Positions 11,271 through 22,455 of a stretch of DNA of 64,000 bases are shown here, in pieces; positions within the stretch are counted from its first letter, which is position 1, and every line of letters begins with the position of its first letter. The notes beneath the pieces are model-generated. The model saw only the letters and a program-made list of their open reading frames with translations, was not told the origin of the DNA and did no database searches. This DNA comes from Simmondsia chinensis (taxonomy: Eukaryota; Streptophyta; Magnoliopsida; Caryophyllales; Simmondsiaceae). The DNA lies in NCBI GenBank assembly GCA_018398585.1, contig JAGTTD010000011.1, forward strand, positions 5,579,001 to 5,643,000, in the 5' to 3' direction. The translations under genes were made by a program, and so were the position numbers.

Positions 11271-13270
11271 GAGAAGATGACGGGGTTAGTGAAGAAGAAA
11301 CCCAGACTGAGTTGGCGTTATTGGAAGGAAACTCTATGGCAGGTGATGAAGGACGCCTACTTGTGATTAGGTGTGCTTGCTTTGCACCAAGGGAAGAACC
11401 GAGAGATGGATGGCTAAGGAATAACATCTTTCAGACCATCTACACCATTGGCAGTAGAGTATGCCGCATGGTGGTACACTGGAGAAGTTGTGAGAACATG
11501 ATTTCTGAAGAGGCAGTCACTAAGCTGGGGTTAACAATAGAAGCACATCAGATTCCATACAAGCTCTCGTGGCTGAAGAAGGGAAACCAGGTAACCGTGT
11601 CTAAACGATGCTTGGTTAATTTTTCAATTGGGCCGTGGAGTGTGGTGTGATGTGGTCACCATGGAAACTTGCTATCTGTTATTGGGGGGCCCACGGCAAT
11701 ATGATAGAAGTGCAATCCATGTCAAACGGAAAAAACACGTATAGCTTCATCTTTGAGGGGATGAAGATTATCTTCTTGCCCAAAAAGGATGAGGCGCCGC
11801 GAGTTTTGACAGCTCAACACCCAAGTATACAGGGACGAGTTATGTTCGCCAAGGAGGTTGGCAACATTAAGATTGTCTTCATGTTGATTGGGAAGGATAG
11901 TAACGTCAATCCATGGGACATATCAAGTGAGGTTACCACCTTGTTGAGAGAGTGTGCAGATGTCTTTGCGGAGGAGTTACCGGATACACTACCTCCATTA
12001 GGAGACATACAGCACCGCATTGATCTGATGCCAAAAGTTGCCTTGCCGAATAGGCCTTACTACCGTATGAGTCCATCAAAGCATGAGTAGTTGATACGCC
12101 AAGTAGAGGAGCTTCTCACCAAGGGGTTCATCAAGGAGAGCTTGACTCCTTATGAAGTGCCAGCTCTGTTGATGCCAAGGAAAGATGATAGTTGGTGGAT
12201 TTGTGTTGACAATAGAGCCACCAACAAGATGACGGTACGCTACCAATTCCCTATTCTGAGGTTGGATGACTTGCTTGATTAGCTACATAATTCAACGGTA
12301 TTTACAAAGTTAGACTTGAGGAGCGGTTACTATCAGATTTGTATCTTGCCAGGGGATGAGTGGAAAATCACCTTCAAAACACTAGAGGGGCTTTATGAGT
12401 GGCGGGTCATGCCATTCGGATTATCCAATGCACCTAGTACCTTCATGAAGTTTATGACCTAAGTCCTGCATCCTTTCATTGGGAGGTTTGTTGTCGTCTA
12501 CTTCAATGATCTTTTGATTTATAGCCAGGATCAAGTTGAGCACATGAAGCATCTCAAAGAAGTGCTGAGTGCCTTGCGGGAACAACATCTGTTCGCCGCC
12601 TTGAAGAAGTGTGAGTTCATGAAGGATCGGGTAACCTTCCTTGGCTTTGTTGTATCCAAGGATGGTATAGCAGCTTACGAAGGGAAGATTGCCGCCATTC
12701 GAGATTGGCCCCAATCGAGAACCATTGGCAAAGTCAGGAGCTTTCACGGCTTAGCGTCATTCTATAAATTCCTTGTGCCAAACTTCAGCTCCATTATGGC
12801 GAACTATCACTGATTATTCAAGAGAAGTTCCTTTGCTTAGACTCCACAAGCAGCTACCGCTTTTGACGAGGTAAAGAAGCGATTGACCACAGCACCGGTA
12901 TTAGCCCTTCCAAATTTCCAGAGGACATTTGAGTTATACACTCCAAGATAGGCATTAGTGCTGTGCTTAGCTAAGAAGGGAGGCCTATCGCATACCTTAG
13001 TGAGAAACTCGATGGGAGTAGGTTAAACTACTCAACCTACAACCTTGAGTTCTACACGTTGGTAAGGGCACTGAGGCACTGGAAGTCATACTTAGCCAAT
13101 CGGGAGTTCATCTTCTACTCTGATAACCTGGCCCTCAAGTACATCAATAGCAAAGACAAACTTTCGAGCCACACGCCAAGTGGGCAAGCTACATACAGCT
13201 CTTCAACTTCGTCATCAAGCACAAGTCAGGTGTACTGAATAAAGCAGTATATGCTTTGAGTAGGCGGAGT
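11271..13270 (+). pseudogene. gypsy protease, reverse transcriptase and RNase H
   Basis: Protease-like sequence lies at 11400-11640 (WLRNNIFQTIYTIGS, SCENMISEEAVTKLGL, YKLSWLKKGNQVTVSKRCLV), but the active-site D-G-G-S context is replaced by VHWRSCEN. Reverse transcriptase spans about 12000-12810: [65 protein letters not shown]. The catalytic YFDD is YFND because codon 12505-12507 is AAT. RNase H traces follow (TAFDEVKKRLTTAPVLALPNF, then NYSTYNLEFYTLVRALRHWK, KHKSGVLNKAVYAL). At least six stops break the frame. Confidence 0.85.
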
Positions 13271-13439
13271 CTCCTTCTTTCTCAACATCGGGTTACCATG
13301 ACCGGGTTTGAGTAGTTAGCGGATTAGTGTCAGGACGACCCAAATTTTGGCGAGATTTGGCGGGAAGCACAATTAGTTTCTGTTCCCGGTTACTCCATTC
13401 ATGATAGGTTCCTTTTCAAGGGAAATCAGCTTTGTGTTC

Positions 13440-14590
13440 CGCATTCGAGCCTGACGCTTAAGGTCGTTGAGGAGAAGCATAATGCAAGGCATATGGGCCG
13501 AGATAAGACACTACAACTCATTACCGCCAAATATTTCTGGCCGACGTTGGGCAAGGTGGTTGAGAGGTTTGTCAGACGTTGTCGTATATGTCAGGTCTCA
13601 AAGGGTGGAGTGACCAATGCAAGCCTTTACTTGCCACTACGGTTTTCATGTCAACCATGGATGAATGTAAGCATGGACTTCGTGCTGGGATTACCCAAAA
13701 CTTCTGGCGGGATTGATTACATTTTCGTCATTATGGATCACTTCTTAAGATGGCTCACTTCATCGGGTGTAAGAAAGCGGCCGGCGTCATCTACGTTGTA
13801 GGGTTGTATTTCCAGGAAGTCTACAAGCTTCACAGCTTGCCGACTAGCATTGTTTCTGATATGGACGTACGGTTCGTGAACTACTTCTAGAAGGTGCTAT
13901 GAAAGATGGCACATACCTCCCTTGCCTTCAGCATGGTACACCATCCTCAAACTGACGGCAAAAACAAGATGACGAATCGCTTGTTGGGGAACTTGCTTCA
14001 TTGTCTTGTTGCCAATGACGCCAAGGGATGGGAGCAAAAGCTTTACCAAGCTACGTTCACCTACAACAGCTCGGTTAACAGGAGTACGGGCTTCCCGCCA
14101 TCCATGATCGTGTATGGTTTTGTACCAAGAGCTTCAATTGATTTGGCGCCAATACCAGATCTTACTCATCCTAATGGTAAGGTCGAAGACTTTATTTCCA
14201 ACCTGTAGGATATACATGAGAGGACACGTGCACGACTCTTGGAGGCCAGCGCCAAGTATAAATTGGAGAGGGACAAGCACCGACGCCAGGTCCAGTACCA
14301 AGTAGGTGACCAAGTCTGGGCCATCCTCACCAAAGAACGGTTTCCGGTTTGGGAGTACAACAAGCTGATGGCGCGCAAAATAGGTCCTTCGAAGATTGTT
14401 GACAAGGTTAATGACAATGCCTACCGTGTTCAACTACCGTCCGCTATGAGGACTTCTGACGTCTTCAATGTCAAGCACTTAACTCCAGACTTTGACAACA
14501 ATGACCCAATGGTTGACATGGCGAATCCAATGGTGTATTCTCTCCAGCTTGGGGAGGATAATGCAACCATCAATGCCACACCTGGCGGGT
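13440..14590 (+). pseudogene. gypsy integrase
   Basis: Zinc-binding and core regions read HNARHMGRDKTLQLITAKYF, RRCRICQVSKGG, WMNVSMDFVLGLPKTSGG and VHHPQTDGKNKM. The C-terminal region (QVGDQVWAIL, KIGPSKIVDKV, YRVQLP, DVFNVKHLTP) runs to the polypurine tract. A frameshift at about 13780 and stops near 13888, 13900 and 14208 inactivate it. Integrase joins element cDNA to host DNA. Confidence 0.85.
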
Positions 14591-14943
14591 AGGGGTTGGC
14601 AGCATTGGGTTGGCGGCATTGGGTTGGCGGCATGGAGGACATGAATGCAGCAGATAGAGTTTGCTTTTGATTAGGATTAGTTTTGAGTTTTTGGATTTTG
14701 TTTGTAATTATCTTTTAGTATTTTATTCTTAGTCAACTAGCTCCCCTATTTAAACAAGAGGAAATCTAGGGTTTTAGCTATTCAATTTCAAACTTAATTT
14801 TAAGAATTCTAGGATTTTCTCTTTTTCTCGAGTTGTGAGAAATTGAGCACCTTTTTTCCCTTATTTTTATTTTCGTAACAAAAGTTGATGGGAAGGCCGT
14901 TGAACCTTCCTGTTCCCAAATCCTACTTCTATGTACTGCATCA
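14559..14943 (+). repeat. 3' LTR of the gypsy element
   Basis: 385 bp, TAATGCAA...CTGCATCA. It has one extra internal copy of the ggcattgggttggc motif (near 14600-14635) relative to the 5' LTR. Confidence 0.9.
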
Positions 14944-14948
14944 ACACC

Positions 14949-15925
14949 CAAGTGTTATTGCTCGTTATAAAGTCTAATTCATTGCTTATGGCCTCTCTCC
15001 AAAAAGGAGCATCTATGGTTCTCATGACCGCATCATATGTTTTGCGATCTTCCTCTAGCATGAGTGGACTCACTACATGTTCAACAAGCACATGATGCTC
15101 AGACAAGAAAGCACTTATAAAGTCGGGTCCAAAACTAGTCTCAGTTCTAGCCCTCTTGCTTCTTCTAAGTTCCTGAACCTCAAGTTCAGGAGGCGCATGA
15201 CTAAATGATAATGCAGATGCAATAGGCATAGAATCGGGTAATGAAGTGTGCATAGGTTCTTTAATGGGAAACCTATTCTTAAAGAATTTAGTACCTCGAG
15301 ATTCCATAATTTTACCAAGCGTAGGGCTTGAGTCATTCAATAACATGAATCTATATGCAGCACTATTCATGGCATAACCAATAAAGATAGCATCTACAGT
15401 TATATGACCAATTTTACTCCTTTTGGACTCAGGAGCCCCAACTTTAAGTAGACACTCCTGCACTTTAAGGCATTTCAGGTTAGGTGCATCACCTTTCCAT
15501 AATTCATAAGATGTCTTATATAACATTTTATGTGGAATCCTATTTAGTACATGACAAGCAGAAAACATGGATTCCCCCCATAAACTTGAGGGTAGGCCCG
15601 AGCTAATCAACATAGCGTTCATCTTGTCCTTCAGGCTCCTATGTTTCCTTTCAGCTATCCCATTTTGTTGAGGTGTGTAAGGAGCTGAGAACTTGTGAAT
15701 TATGCCAGTTTCTCACAATATTTTTTTGAGGAAGGTGGTATCGTACTCACCTCCTCCATTAGACCTAATCCTCTTGATCCTACGGTCTAATTGGTTTTCA
15801 ACCTCAGCTTTATATTTAAGAAATATTTCCTCATCCTTGTCTTTTGTACTTAAGAGATACACCTTAGTGAATATCGAGTGGTCATATACAAAAGTAATGT
15901 AATATCTTTTACCACCTCTATTCAT
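14949..15925 (-). pseudogene. copia pol: integrase core and start of reverse transcriptase
   Basis: Reading leftward from 15925: integrase core (GGKRYYITFVYDHSIFTKVY, RIRSNGGGEYDTTF, APYTPQQNGIAERKHRSL), integrase C-terminal region (GESMFSACHVLNRIPHK, IFIGYA), a linker, then the start of the reverse transcriptase (DAPFWREAISNELDFI, NNTWV), where the gypsy element interrupts it. The conserved RSDxGGEY aspartate, one of the DDE catalytic residues, is AAT (Asn) at 15758-15760. The glutamate in NGIAERK is kept. Joining across the gypsy insertion and one ACACC copy restores the frame. Confidence 0.87.
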
Positions 15926-15988
15926 GGTGCTCTTAAAGTCGCCTAGGTTAGAATGTAGTAGCTCGAGTAGGCTTGAAGTCCTTTCTAC

Positions 15989-17649
15989 TTAATTTTTAAA
16001 TGATTTCATTGGATGTTTGGCCTCAACACATAGTTCACACTTATCAAGTTCGGTTGAATCACAATCAGGAATTAAACTCATTTGTTTAAGTTTCTTAACT
16101 GAATTAAAGTTCACATGTCGAAGCCCAGCATGCCACAAATCCAAATACTCAACAATATAAGCAGAAGTAGATGCATTTTCTTTCATCTCAACATCAAGTG
16201 CAAAGAGACCATCATTAAAGAACCCTTTCCCAACGAAGTTGGTTTTTTAGTCCTCAACATCAAGTTCGGCCTCAACACATAGTTCACACTTATCAAGCTC
16301 GGTTGAATCACAATTAGGGATTAAACTCATTTGTTTAAGTTTCTTAATTGAATTAAAGTTTACATGTCGAAGCCTAGCATGCCACAAATCCAAAGACTCA
16401 ACAATATAAGCAGAAGCAGATGCATGTTCATTCATCTCAACATCAAGTACAAAGAGACCACCATTAAAGAACCCTTTCCCAACGAAGTTGGTTTTTAGTG
16501 AGGATTAACTTGTTAGACTAAAATGTTAACTTAAATCTAGTTTTGTTTAACAATGCACCAGTGACTAAATTCGTACCAAATCTGGAACATGCAGCACGTT
16601 TTGCAAACACAAAGATTTTCCAAAGTTGAGTTTTAGAGAGACATTTCCCTTGCCGTGGACAGGGACTGCAATAGAATTTCTCATGTACCCCTTCTCCCAA
16701 TCAGTGGCTTTTCATATTCATGGAGCAGGTCCTTATTGGTGCAGATGTGCCTCGTGGCACCAGTATCTACATCCTACTCGACCATGTTTCCAACCGTATT
16801 CACCTCGAAGATCATGGCAACAAACACGTTCCGTTCCTCGGTGAGATTAGCCTTGGACCTGTGTTCTATGTGCTTTCCAAGTCCGATTCTCTTCCTACAG
16901 TTCCTCGAAGTGTGGCCAATCTTACCACAAGTTAAGCACGTTCCTTTGGTCTTTTTCTGGCCATCATTAGCATTGTCCATCGGCCTCTTTTCTCAAGATT
17001 GGCTTTACTTGGTGCTAAAGCCTTCCTCTTGAGTGTTGGGTCTAGCCTTGTTCCAAGTTAATGTGGGAGATTAGTTCCTATAATGTCACATTCTTTTTGT
17101 GTTTTAAAGACGCTTTATAGTTCTCCCAAGAAGGAGGCAGCTTTTCAATTAAGCAGTTAGCTTGAAATGTTTCACAAAACTTCATATGCCCTCATTTAGA
17201 ATATTAGTGCACAAACTTTCGTATTCATAAATTTGGTCAAGAATAGGTTTTTCACCAACCATGGCAAAAACTAACCACCTACTGCTTACATACTTTTTGG
17301 CCATACTATCATCTGAGGCACTGGGTATGTTCCTTTTTAGTATCATCTGAGCCATACTTGTTTAACAACACTTCCCATATCTCTTTAGCGGTTTTCATAT
17401 TATTATAGATTTGATAATCGCTGTCATGTAATGGAGAAGCATTTCGTTACAAGTACGGTTGTCTTTCTCAAAATCCTTATTAGACCTGGATGGGGCTCTA
17501 TAATTAAACAAAATATTAAGAACCTCTATTTGTCCTAGGAAGAACTCCATCTTATCAGCCCACATTTTGTAGCTCTTTCCATCCAAGGGCTCAATTTTTG
17601 ACATATCAGGTATAATAAAGCCTCCATGATTCATATTATAATTACTCAT
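15989..17649 (-). pseudogene. copia gag, protease and duplicated GAG-pre-integrase segment
   Basis: The start codon region at 17649 (MSNYNMNHGGFIIPDMSK) opens gag. The zinc knuckle CLTCGKIGHTSRNC lies at about 16905-16945. The protease active-site block DTGATRHIC lies at about 16745-16775, preceded by an in-frame TAG. The HxxLxH-type GAG-pre-integrase segment (LWHAGLRHVNF, KCELCVEAK) occurs twice, at 15989-16186 and 16247-16435, because of a 249-bp tandem duplication (16019-16267 against 16268-16497). Several frame breaks separate the pieces. Confidence 0.82.
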
Positions 17650-17668
17650 TATAATAAACGACTTAAAT

Positions 17669-18401
17669 TGTTGGAGAAATATGGTGAATGAGTGATCAAA
17701 ATATAACTCTTTATTACAATGAAGTTGATCTCAAGATTGCAAAGCGATGAATAAAACGATTTTAAACAAAATAACTGAAGGGAAAGAACTGACCGAAGAA
17801 ATTGCCGCACCATGGAAAATTCACAGCCCTAAGTCGTTTATACCCCGGCACTTTGGACCCCATGGTTAACACGACACCCACCTCAGCAATGTACTCTGGG
17901 GAGATAGAATGGAGTATGTCCCAACTTGCTCAGTAACAAAGAAGAGAATAAGTTTGAGAAAGGGAGAGAAAACAGAGAAAAATATGAATTCTAAAAAGCC
18001 GTGTAAATGGTGTCTTTGACAAAACCCTAAGGGACGGTATTTATAGAAAAAAAAAATCCTTACTCGTTAAAGAAACGATCATAACAAAGAATCCACCTCA
18101 AATAAGGAAAGTGACGGATATGGGTGAACCTAAAAATCTGGCTTCTGTTATGATAAAAAGGGTTTATGGAAAAAGCAAAAATTTGACGCATTCAAACACA
18201 TATTCGAGTTTGAGCTTGTAGCCTCAAGCCTCAAGACTGGTCACACAATAGTACCTCGAGGCAATACCCTCGAGGTCCACTAAAGAAGGACAACTCCAGC
18301 TCGAGCCAAAGACCTCAAGCATTGCATAAGACACTAACTCACCTCGAGTTTGTTTGCAACAACTTAAACAAATACTATTAGAAAAAGTCCACACTCCACC
18401 A
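17669..18401 (-). repeat. 5' LTR of the copia element
   Basis: 733 bp, starting TGTTGGAG on the + strand and ending CCACCA. In element orientation it is upstream of gag. The usual TGGTATCAGAGC primer site is not seen directly beside it, so the primer site may have decayed or another tRNA was used. Confidence 0.85.
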
Positions 18402-19029
18402 TGACATGCCGGCCAACAAGGCAAGGCGGGCTCACGCATGTGGTACACCAAGCCCACTCTAGGCTCACAATACTTTAGCAAGTACAAAATTAAGGAGGTA
18501 TATAAACTAGGCTTCCCTCTTCTAAAATTTGTATGTGGAATTAGAGTCTTTCACAAGATGAACAAAATTGAAACACACTATCTCCTAATTTCAACAACAG
18601 CTACCCTTTATTGTTACCGGATCAATGGAACTCCATTTATGAAATTCACTGGCATGGACTAAGTCCTAATTTGGCATGCGAGATGCACAAGATAGAATTT
18701 CAATCCAAACCCAATTAACAACATTATGTGAAGTAGCTCAGAAAACTTATATGCAAGTCTTATCTTTCTCAAAACTCCATATGAAACTTGTTATCTAGAT
18801 TTAAGTCTGGCTAGCATCCATTCTTGTACTCTCAATCTTTAAAAGTGTGCGTAGCATTATTCTATACATACATACATATATACATACAATGTACTATGAT
18901 GAATTTTATTCCCACTCCCGCCCAATTTTTTTTTTAGATATCGCATCGAAAAATCATCTCAAAAGCTGCACTTCTTAGGTAAATGCCATATATATGAAAA
19001 AATTAAGCACCCTTGTTGACGTCTCAAGT
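18402..19029. other. Anonymous intergenic DNA
   Basis: No gene or element recognised. A short imperfect (catacata) run lies near 18865-18890. Confidence 0.3.
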
Positions 19030-19335
19030 GGGGTCCAACACCGCCTGTTTAGCCCAAGTTATTGATTTTTTAGGGACACTTTTTGTCACTTTTTGAACAA
19101 AAGTACTTTCAATAATGGCATTTTATCTTAAAAAATTTTAGTTTTGTTTTTCTATTTTTACTTTTTAAAAAATGTACTATTTTTTTATTTCTATTTAAAA
19201 GTAAAATTTAGAAACACTTTTCTTCTGCACAAAGCACTCTTAAATCCTAACAAAAGTGTTTTTTCCCTCCGGAAAAGAGCAATTTTTTCCATAAAAGAAA
19301 CTTGACCAAACTAAGTTCAGGCTTAAGGTTTGTTT
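19030..19335. mobile_element. MITE-like sequence related to the BOR intron element
   Basis: A/T-rich block with aaaagtgtttttt, gcacaaagcactcttaaatcctaac and a terminal gtttggtcaaaa word near 19330. These are the words found in the MITE at 4869-5230. Exact ends are unclear. Confidence 0.35.
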
Positions 19336-19339
19336 GGTC

Positions 19340-19554
19340 AAAAGACTTCAGGGTTACAGTGAGGGTGGTAGATACCCATTGGATACCCGTAGGTAGTGGA
19401 CTGTATATAGATCTGGGTTTATAGTCATTACGGCGGGTACAAGAATCCACTTCATACCCGTGAAGGGTAGTAGAGCAGGTATGGATGTTTGATTTGGATA
19501 ACAGGTACGGATATGAAAGAGGCAGCCGCCCCCGCCCCGCCATTGCCATTCCTA
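19340..19554. mobile_element. Truncated hAT-like non-autonomous element
   Basis: The right end CCGCCATTGCCATTCCTA (19537-19554) closely matches the terminal inverted repeat of the hAT element at 49886-56978. Inward are scattered gatacccgta and cgggtaca words like that element's subterminal motifs. No matching left end is visible. Confidence 0.5.
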
Positions 19555-20068
19555 TATGAGCATGCCAGACGCCAGTCGCCAGTCGCCAGACACAACAAAT
19601 AGGAAAAGTGGACAATGTATAATGATGACTGACTGAATAATTCAACTTGCGATTTTCGAAGCGATTTACAACACCACACAAAGAGAACAGACCTAATTGC
19701 TCTAGAACATACGAATAGAATCCACAAAGATCAAACAAATTTCCCAGAAAAGTTCGATTGGGAATCTATCAAATTCCAAATTTTTGCTCACATTCTACTG
19801 ATATCGAGCATCGACGTTAATTATTTAAAAAACAGATTCCAAATTCATCATCAACATCGTTACGGGTCTTATGACGCGATTCACAGACATCAAATATGAT
19901 CCTCCAAACAAATATATCAAAAATATAAACTTCTCAACATTTGCAAATTATGCAATTTGAAGTTTCCTTGGATCGTGCTGGACTCAGTTCAGAAATTCAA
20001 CTGTAACCCTTTCTACATATTAAAAATATAGGATTATTTACTCCTTTTTTTTTTTTTTTTGGAGCACA

Positions 20069-20409
20069 CTATTAATCCTAGTACTTTGCTTGTTGTGTAA
20101 ATTTAGTTCTTATACTTTTAATTGTATTAACTTAGTCACTCTACAATTGAAATTGTTTAGGTTAAGTCCAATTTTGAAATTATATGTTAATCTCTAGTAG
20201 AAACTATAACATTATTTAGCACTACATACATGTGCTTTTCACATGAACGGAGTGAATTTTTTTTCCCCCCCTCAATTTTAGCCGGAAATTAATGTTAATT
20301 TCACAATTGGACTTAATTGGAACATTTTCAATTATATACAGACTAAATTAATACACTTAAAAATACACATACTAAATTGACATAATAAGCAAAGTACAAG
20401 GACTACTAG
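20069..20409. mobile_element. Foldback/MITE with long inverted arms, downstream of YKT6
   Basis: The left arm (CTATTAATCCTAGTACTTTG, then CTTGTTGTGTAAATTTAG) is repeated in complement at the right end (CTAGTAGTCCTTGTACTTTG, then CTTATTATGTCAATTTAG). The pairing continues for more than 100 bp per arm towards a ttaagtccaattttgaaatta core. No clear target duplication. It lies about 330 bp beyond the YKT6 stop codon, so it may sit at or near the 3' UTR end. Confidence 0.65.
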
Positions 20410-20737
20410 AGGTGTGAATAAAAAGCATCTTAAGAATATAAAATGAAAGCCATTACACATACCGAGGCCCTTGGCTAAATATAGATAATAATATGATATT
20501 GATGCTTTTCCCCTTTTCATCAAAGAAGGTGAAAGTAACAAGCAAACAGGAAAGAGTAACACTGAAGTTTAGTGCAGTAAAACAAACACATATCATAACT
20601 AGTAAATATGTATAAAGAGATGAAAAACATAGATTTCATTACTATATATATTATGGTCCATTGTATCGAATCCGGGCATCTACATTGAATATGGTGTTCT
20701 CAGCAAGTGCAGAGCATCCCCTTAGGCTTGAAGAAGA
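20410..20737 (-). other. YKT6: Probable YKT6 3' UTR
   Basis: Sequence directly after the YKT6 stop on the - strand, with no other gene. Its end is not defined by sequence alone; the foldback element begins at 20409. Confidence 0.45.
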
Positions 20738-20788
20738 CTATAAGATGGTACAGCATTGGTTCGTCTTTTTCGCCTGCTTGTAGAACAT
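20738..20788 (-). CDS. YKT6: YKT6 terminal coding exon (lipidation tail)
   Basis: Reads MFYKQAKKTNQCCTIL and TAG, preceded on the - strand by the acceptor TGTATGTAACAG. Phase 0 matches the end of exon 32143-32057 (…SAASQ followed by a GTAAAA donor). It is the only sequence in the window that can supply the conserved YKT6 C-terminus. Confidence 0.93.
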   Translation of the reverse strand: MFYKQAKKTNQCCTIL

Positions 20789-22400
20789 CTGTTACATACA
20801 CATTCTCCATTAGCCATCGTTTCCCATTTCATTTAAAAGAAAGGAAAAGCCTACTGCTTAAAATTAGAATGACCCATTTAAGTTCCTATTTCATCTAACA
20901 CAACCCACAAACTCTCAGTTTGTATTAATGAGACCCTCCACTCTAGCTGCACCCAATTTTTTACAACTCTGCAAGTTACGCAATCTGGAGGGTTTAAATT
21001 CAAACTAATCTAATGATGCACAGATAATTTTTATCTGCTGACAGAGAAATAGCAACAATTGGTGGAATTGATACAACGGCAATTATGCAGGCGTTTTCAA
21101 CAATTTAAAAGTTGAAAGGGTCAATTGATCTCAGGCAATAATTCAGAATGTTATATAGTGTTTACAAAAGGAATAACAAAGAAGTTGTAGAATCATAGTT
21201 TTGAAAAACAGGTATAGTATCAGGAAGTAAATGATTAAGAGTAGGTCGACGCATGCACACACACAATCCCCAAGGACAGATGGCTATGGTGAAAACTGGG
21301 CACGTTATGTCAATTTGTTATATTTTCTTCGGTTTCTAACTCTGATTATGAGGTGGTTTAGTGCCTTACGGCCAGCACGTTGACGTGCATTTTGGGGCTT
21401 TGTAATTCAACTGGTCCAAAAACAAAGCGTAGCTAAAAAGCAAACCCCAAATTGGACAGAGCAATAAAGAAGTAACCATCGTTTAGATTCAGAGAGGCAC
21501 ATCAAACTTTTCAATATAATCCTGATAGTTAAGATCTGTAACTGCCATCCAAGGACTCAAAATTTAAAAGATAGGTCTTCTGGCAATAAAAGAGAAGAAA
21601 CACAAGCACATCCTCAGCCATGAGATGGGAATTTCAGAAAAGACCAACTCAGATTATAGAAAGAACTCTTAAGAGTTTCTGAATTTCAGAGTTTTGTACT
21701 TTAAGTTAAATCTTGCAGTGCAAGATACTAGAACTTTCATGACTATATGAATTTACATATTATTTTTGAGGTAAGGAGGTGGAGGTCACTCCCCTGCAAG
21801 AAGCTCATAATTCAAGATGCTCGTGATATGGAAATACGTACAATGTATATATTAGGATTTATACTGGGTTTATTAACTGTAAGTAGGACTTGGGCTTTAT
21901 TAGTTTGCTTTTGCCATATGATTGTCATTCATAATTGGAGAAATACCCTTCTATGTGTATTATACACTATTGCATATTTACAAACAGAATATAGATAATT
22001 CACACAAATTGGCTGGTATTATGATAGAAAGTAGATTATTCCAGACTCATTTAAGTTGGTTGCACACCTGAGTACTGATGTGCCTTATATTTACATATTT
22101 TATTCTTCATTCCCGTAATATATTCGGCTTTTACATGCGTGTTTTGTTGTAATCTAGGTACATTTAAGCTTGAAGTGCAACAGAGCAAACAAAGGTTGAA
22201 AAGCAGCATAAACGAGGCATAATTGAAGACTACTTTAATAAACCCGACCATGTGTGCAAAAGAAAGACTAATCTGGTTGTAATTCGGTAACTCAAATAGG
22301 TCTCATGGATAATTATATTTCATAATATTATATATTAATATAATATAATATAATATAATATAATATTATATAATATTATATTATATTATATTATATTATA

Positions 22401-22455
<55 letters not shown>

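Larger units (their letters stand above)
9749..14943 (+). mobile_element. Ty3/gypsy LTR retrotransposon nested in the copia element
   Basis: 5' LTR 9749-10118 and 3' LTR 14559-14943 are flanked by a perfect 5-bp target duplication ACACC (9744-9748 and 14944-14948). Primer site TGGTATCAGAGC (complement of the initiator Met tRNA 3' end) is at 10121-10132 and a polypurine tract TTGGGGAGGA at 14549-14558. Internal order is gag, zinc knuckles, protease, reverse transcriptase, RNase H, integrase. No chromodomain is apparent after the integrase. Many in-frame stops and frameshifts are present. The first dinucleotide of the 3' LTR is TA instead of TG. Confidence 0.93.
7474..18401 (-). mobile_element. 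Ty1/copia LTR retrotransposon, interrupted by a nested Ty3/gypsy element
   Basis: Two related LTRs (7474-8256 and 17669-18401, about 89% identical over their first 110 bases) flank an internal region read on the - strand in the copia order: gag with zinc knuckle, protease, GAG-pre-integrase, integrase, reverse transcriptase, RNase H. The element is split inside the reverse transcriptase by the gypsy element 9749-14943. LTR ends are TG...CA. No target-site duplication is visible outside the LTRs. Several nonsense codons and altered residues show it is inactive. Each LTR holds a TATAAATA box (7865-7872 and 18038-18045, - strand). Confidence 0.9.

Noticed and set aside
10868..11427. Minus-strand frames opposite the gypsy gag (133 and 108 residues)
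   Set aside because: Shadows of the duplicated zinc-knuckle region. No family.
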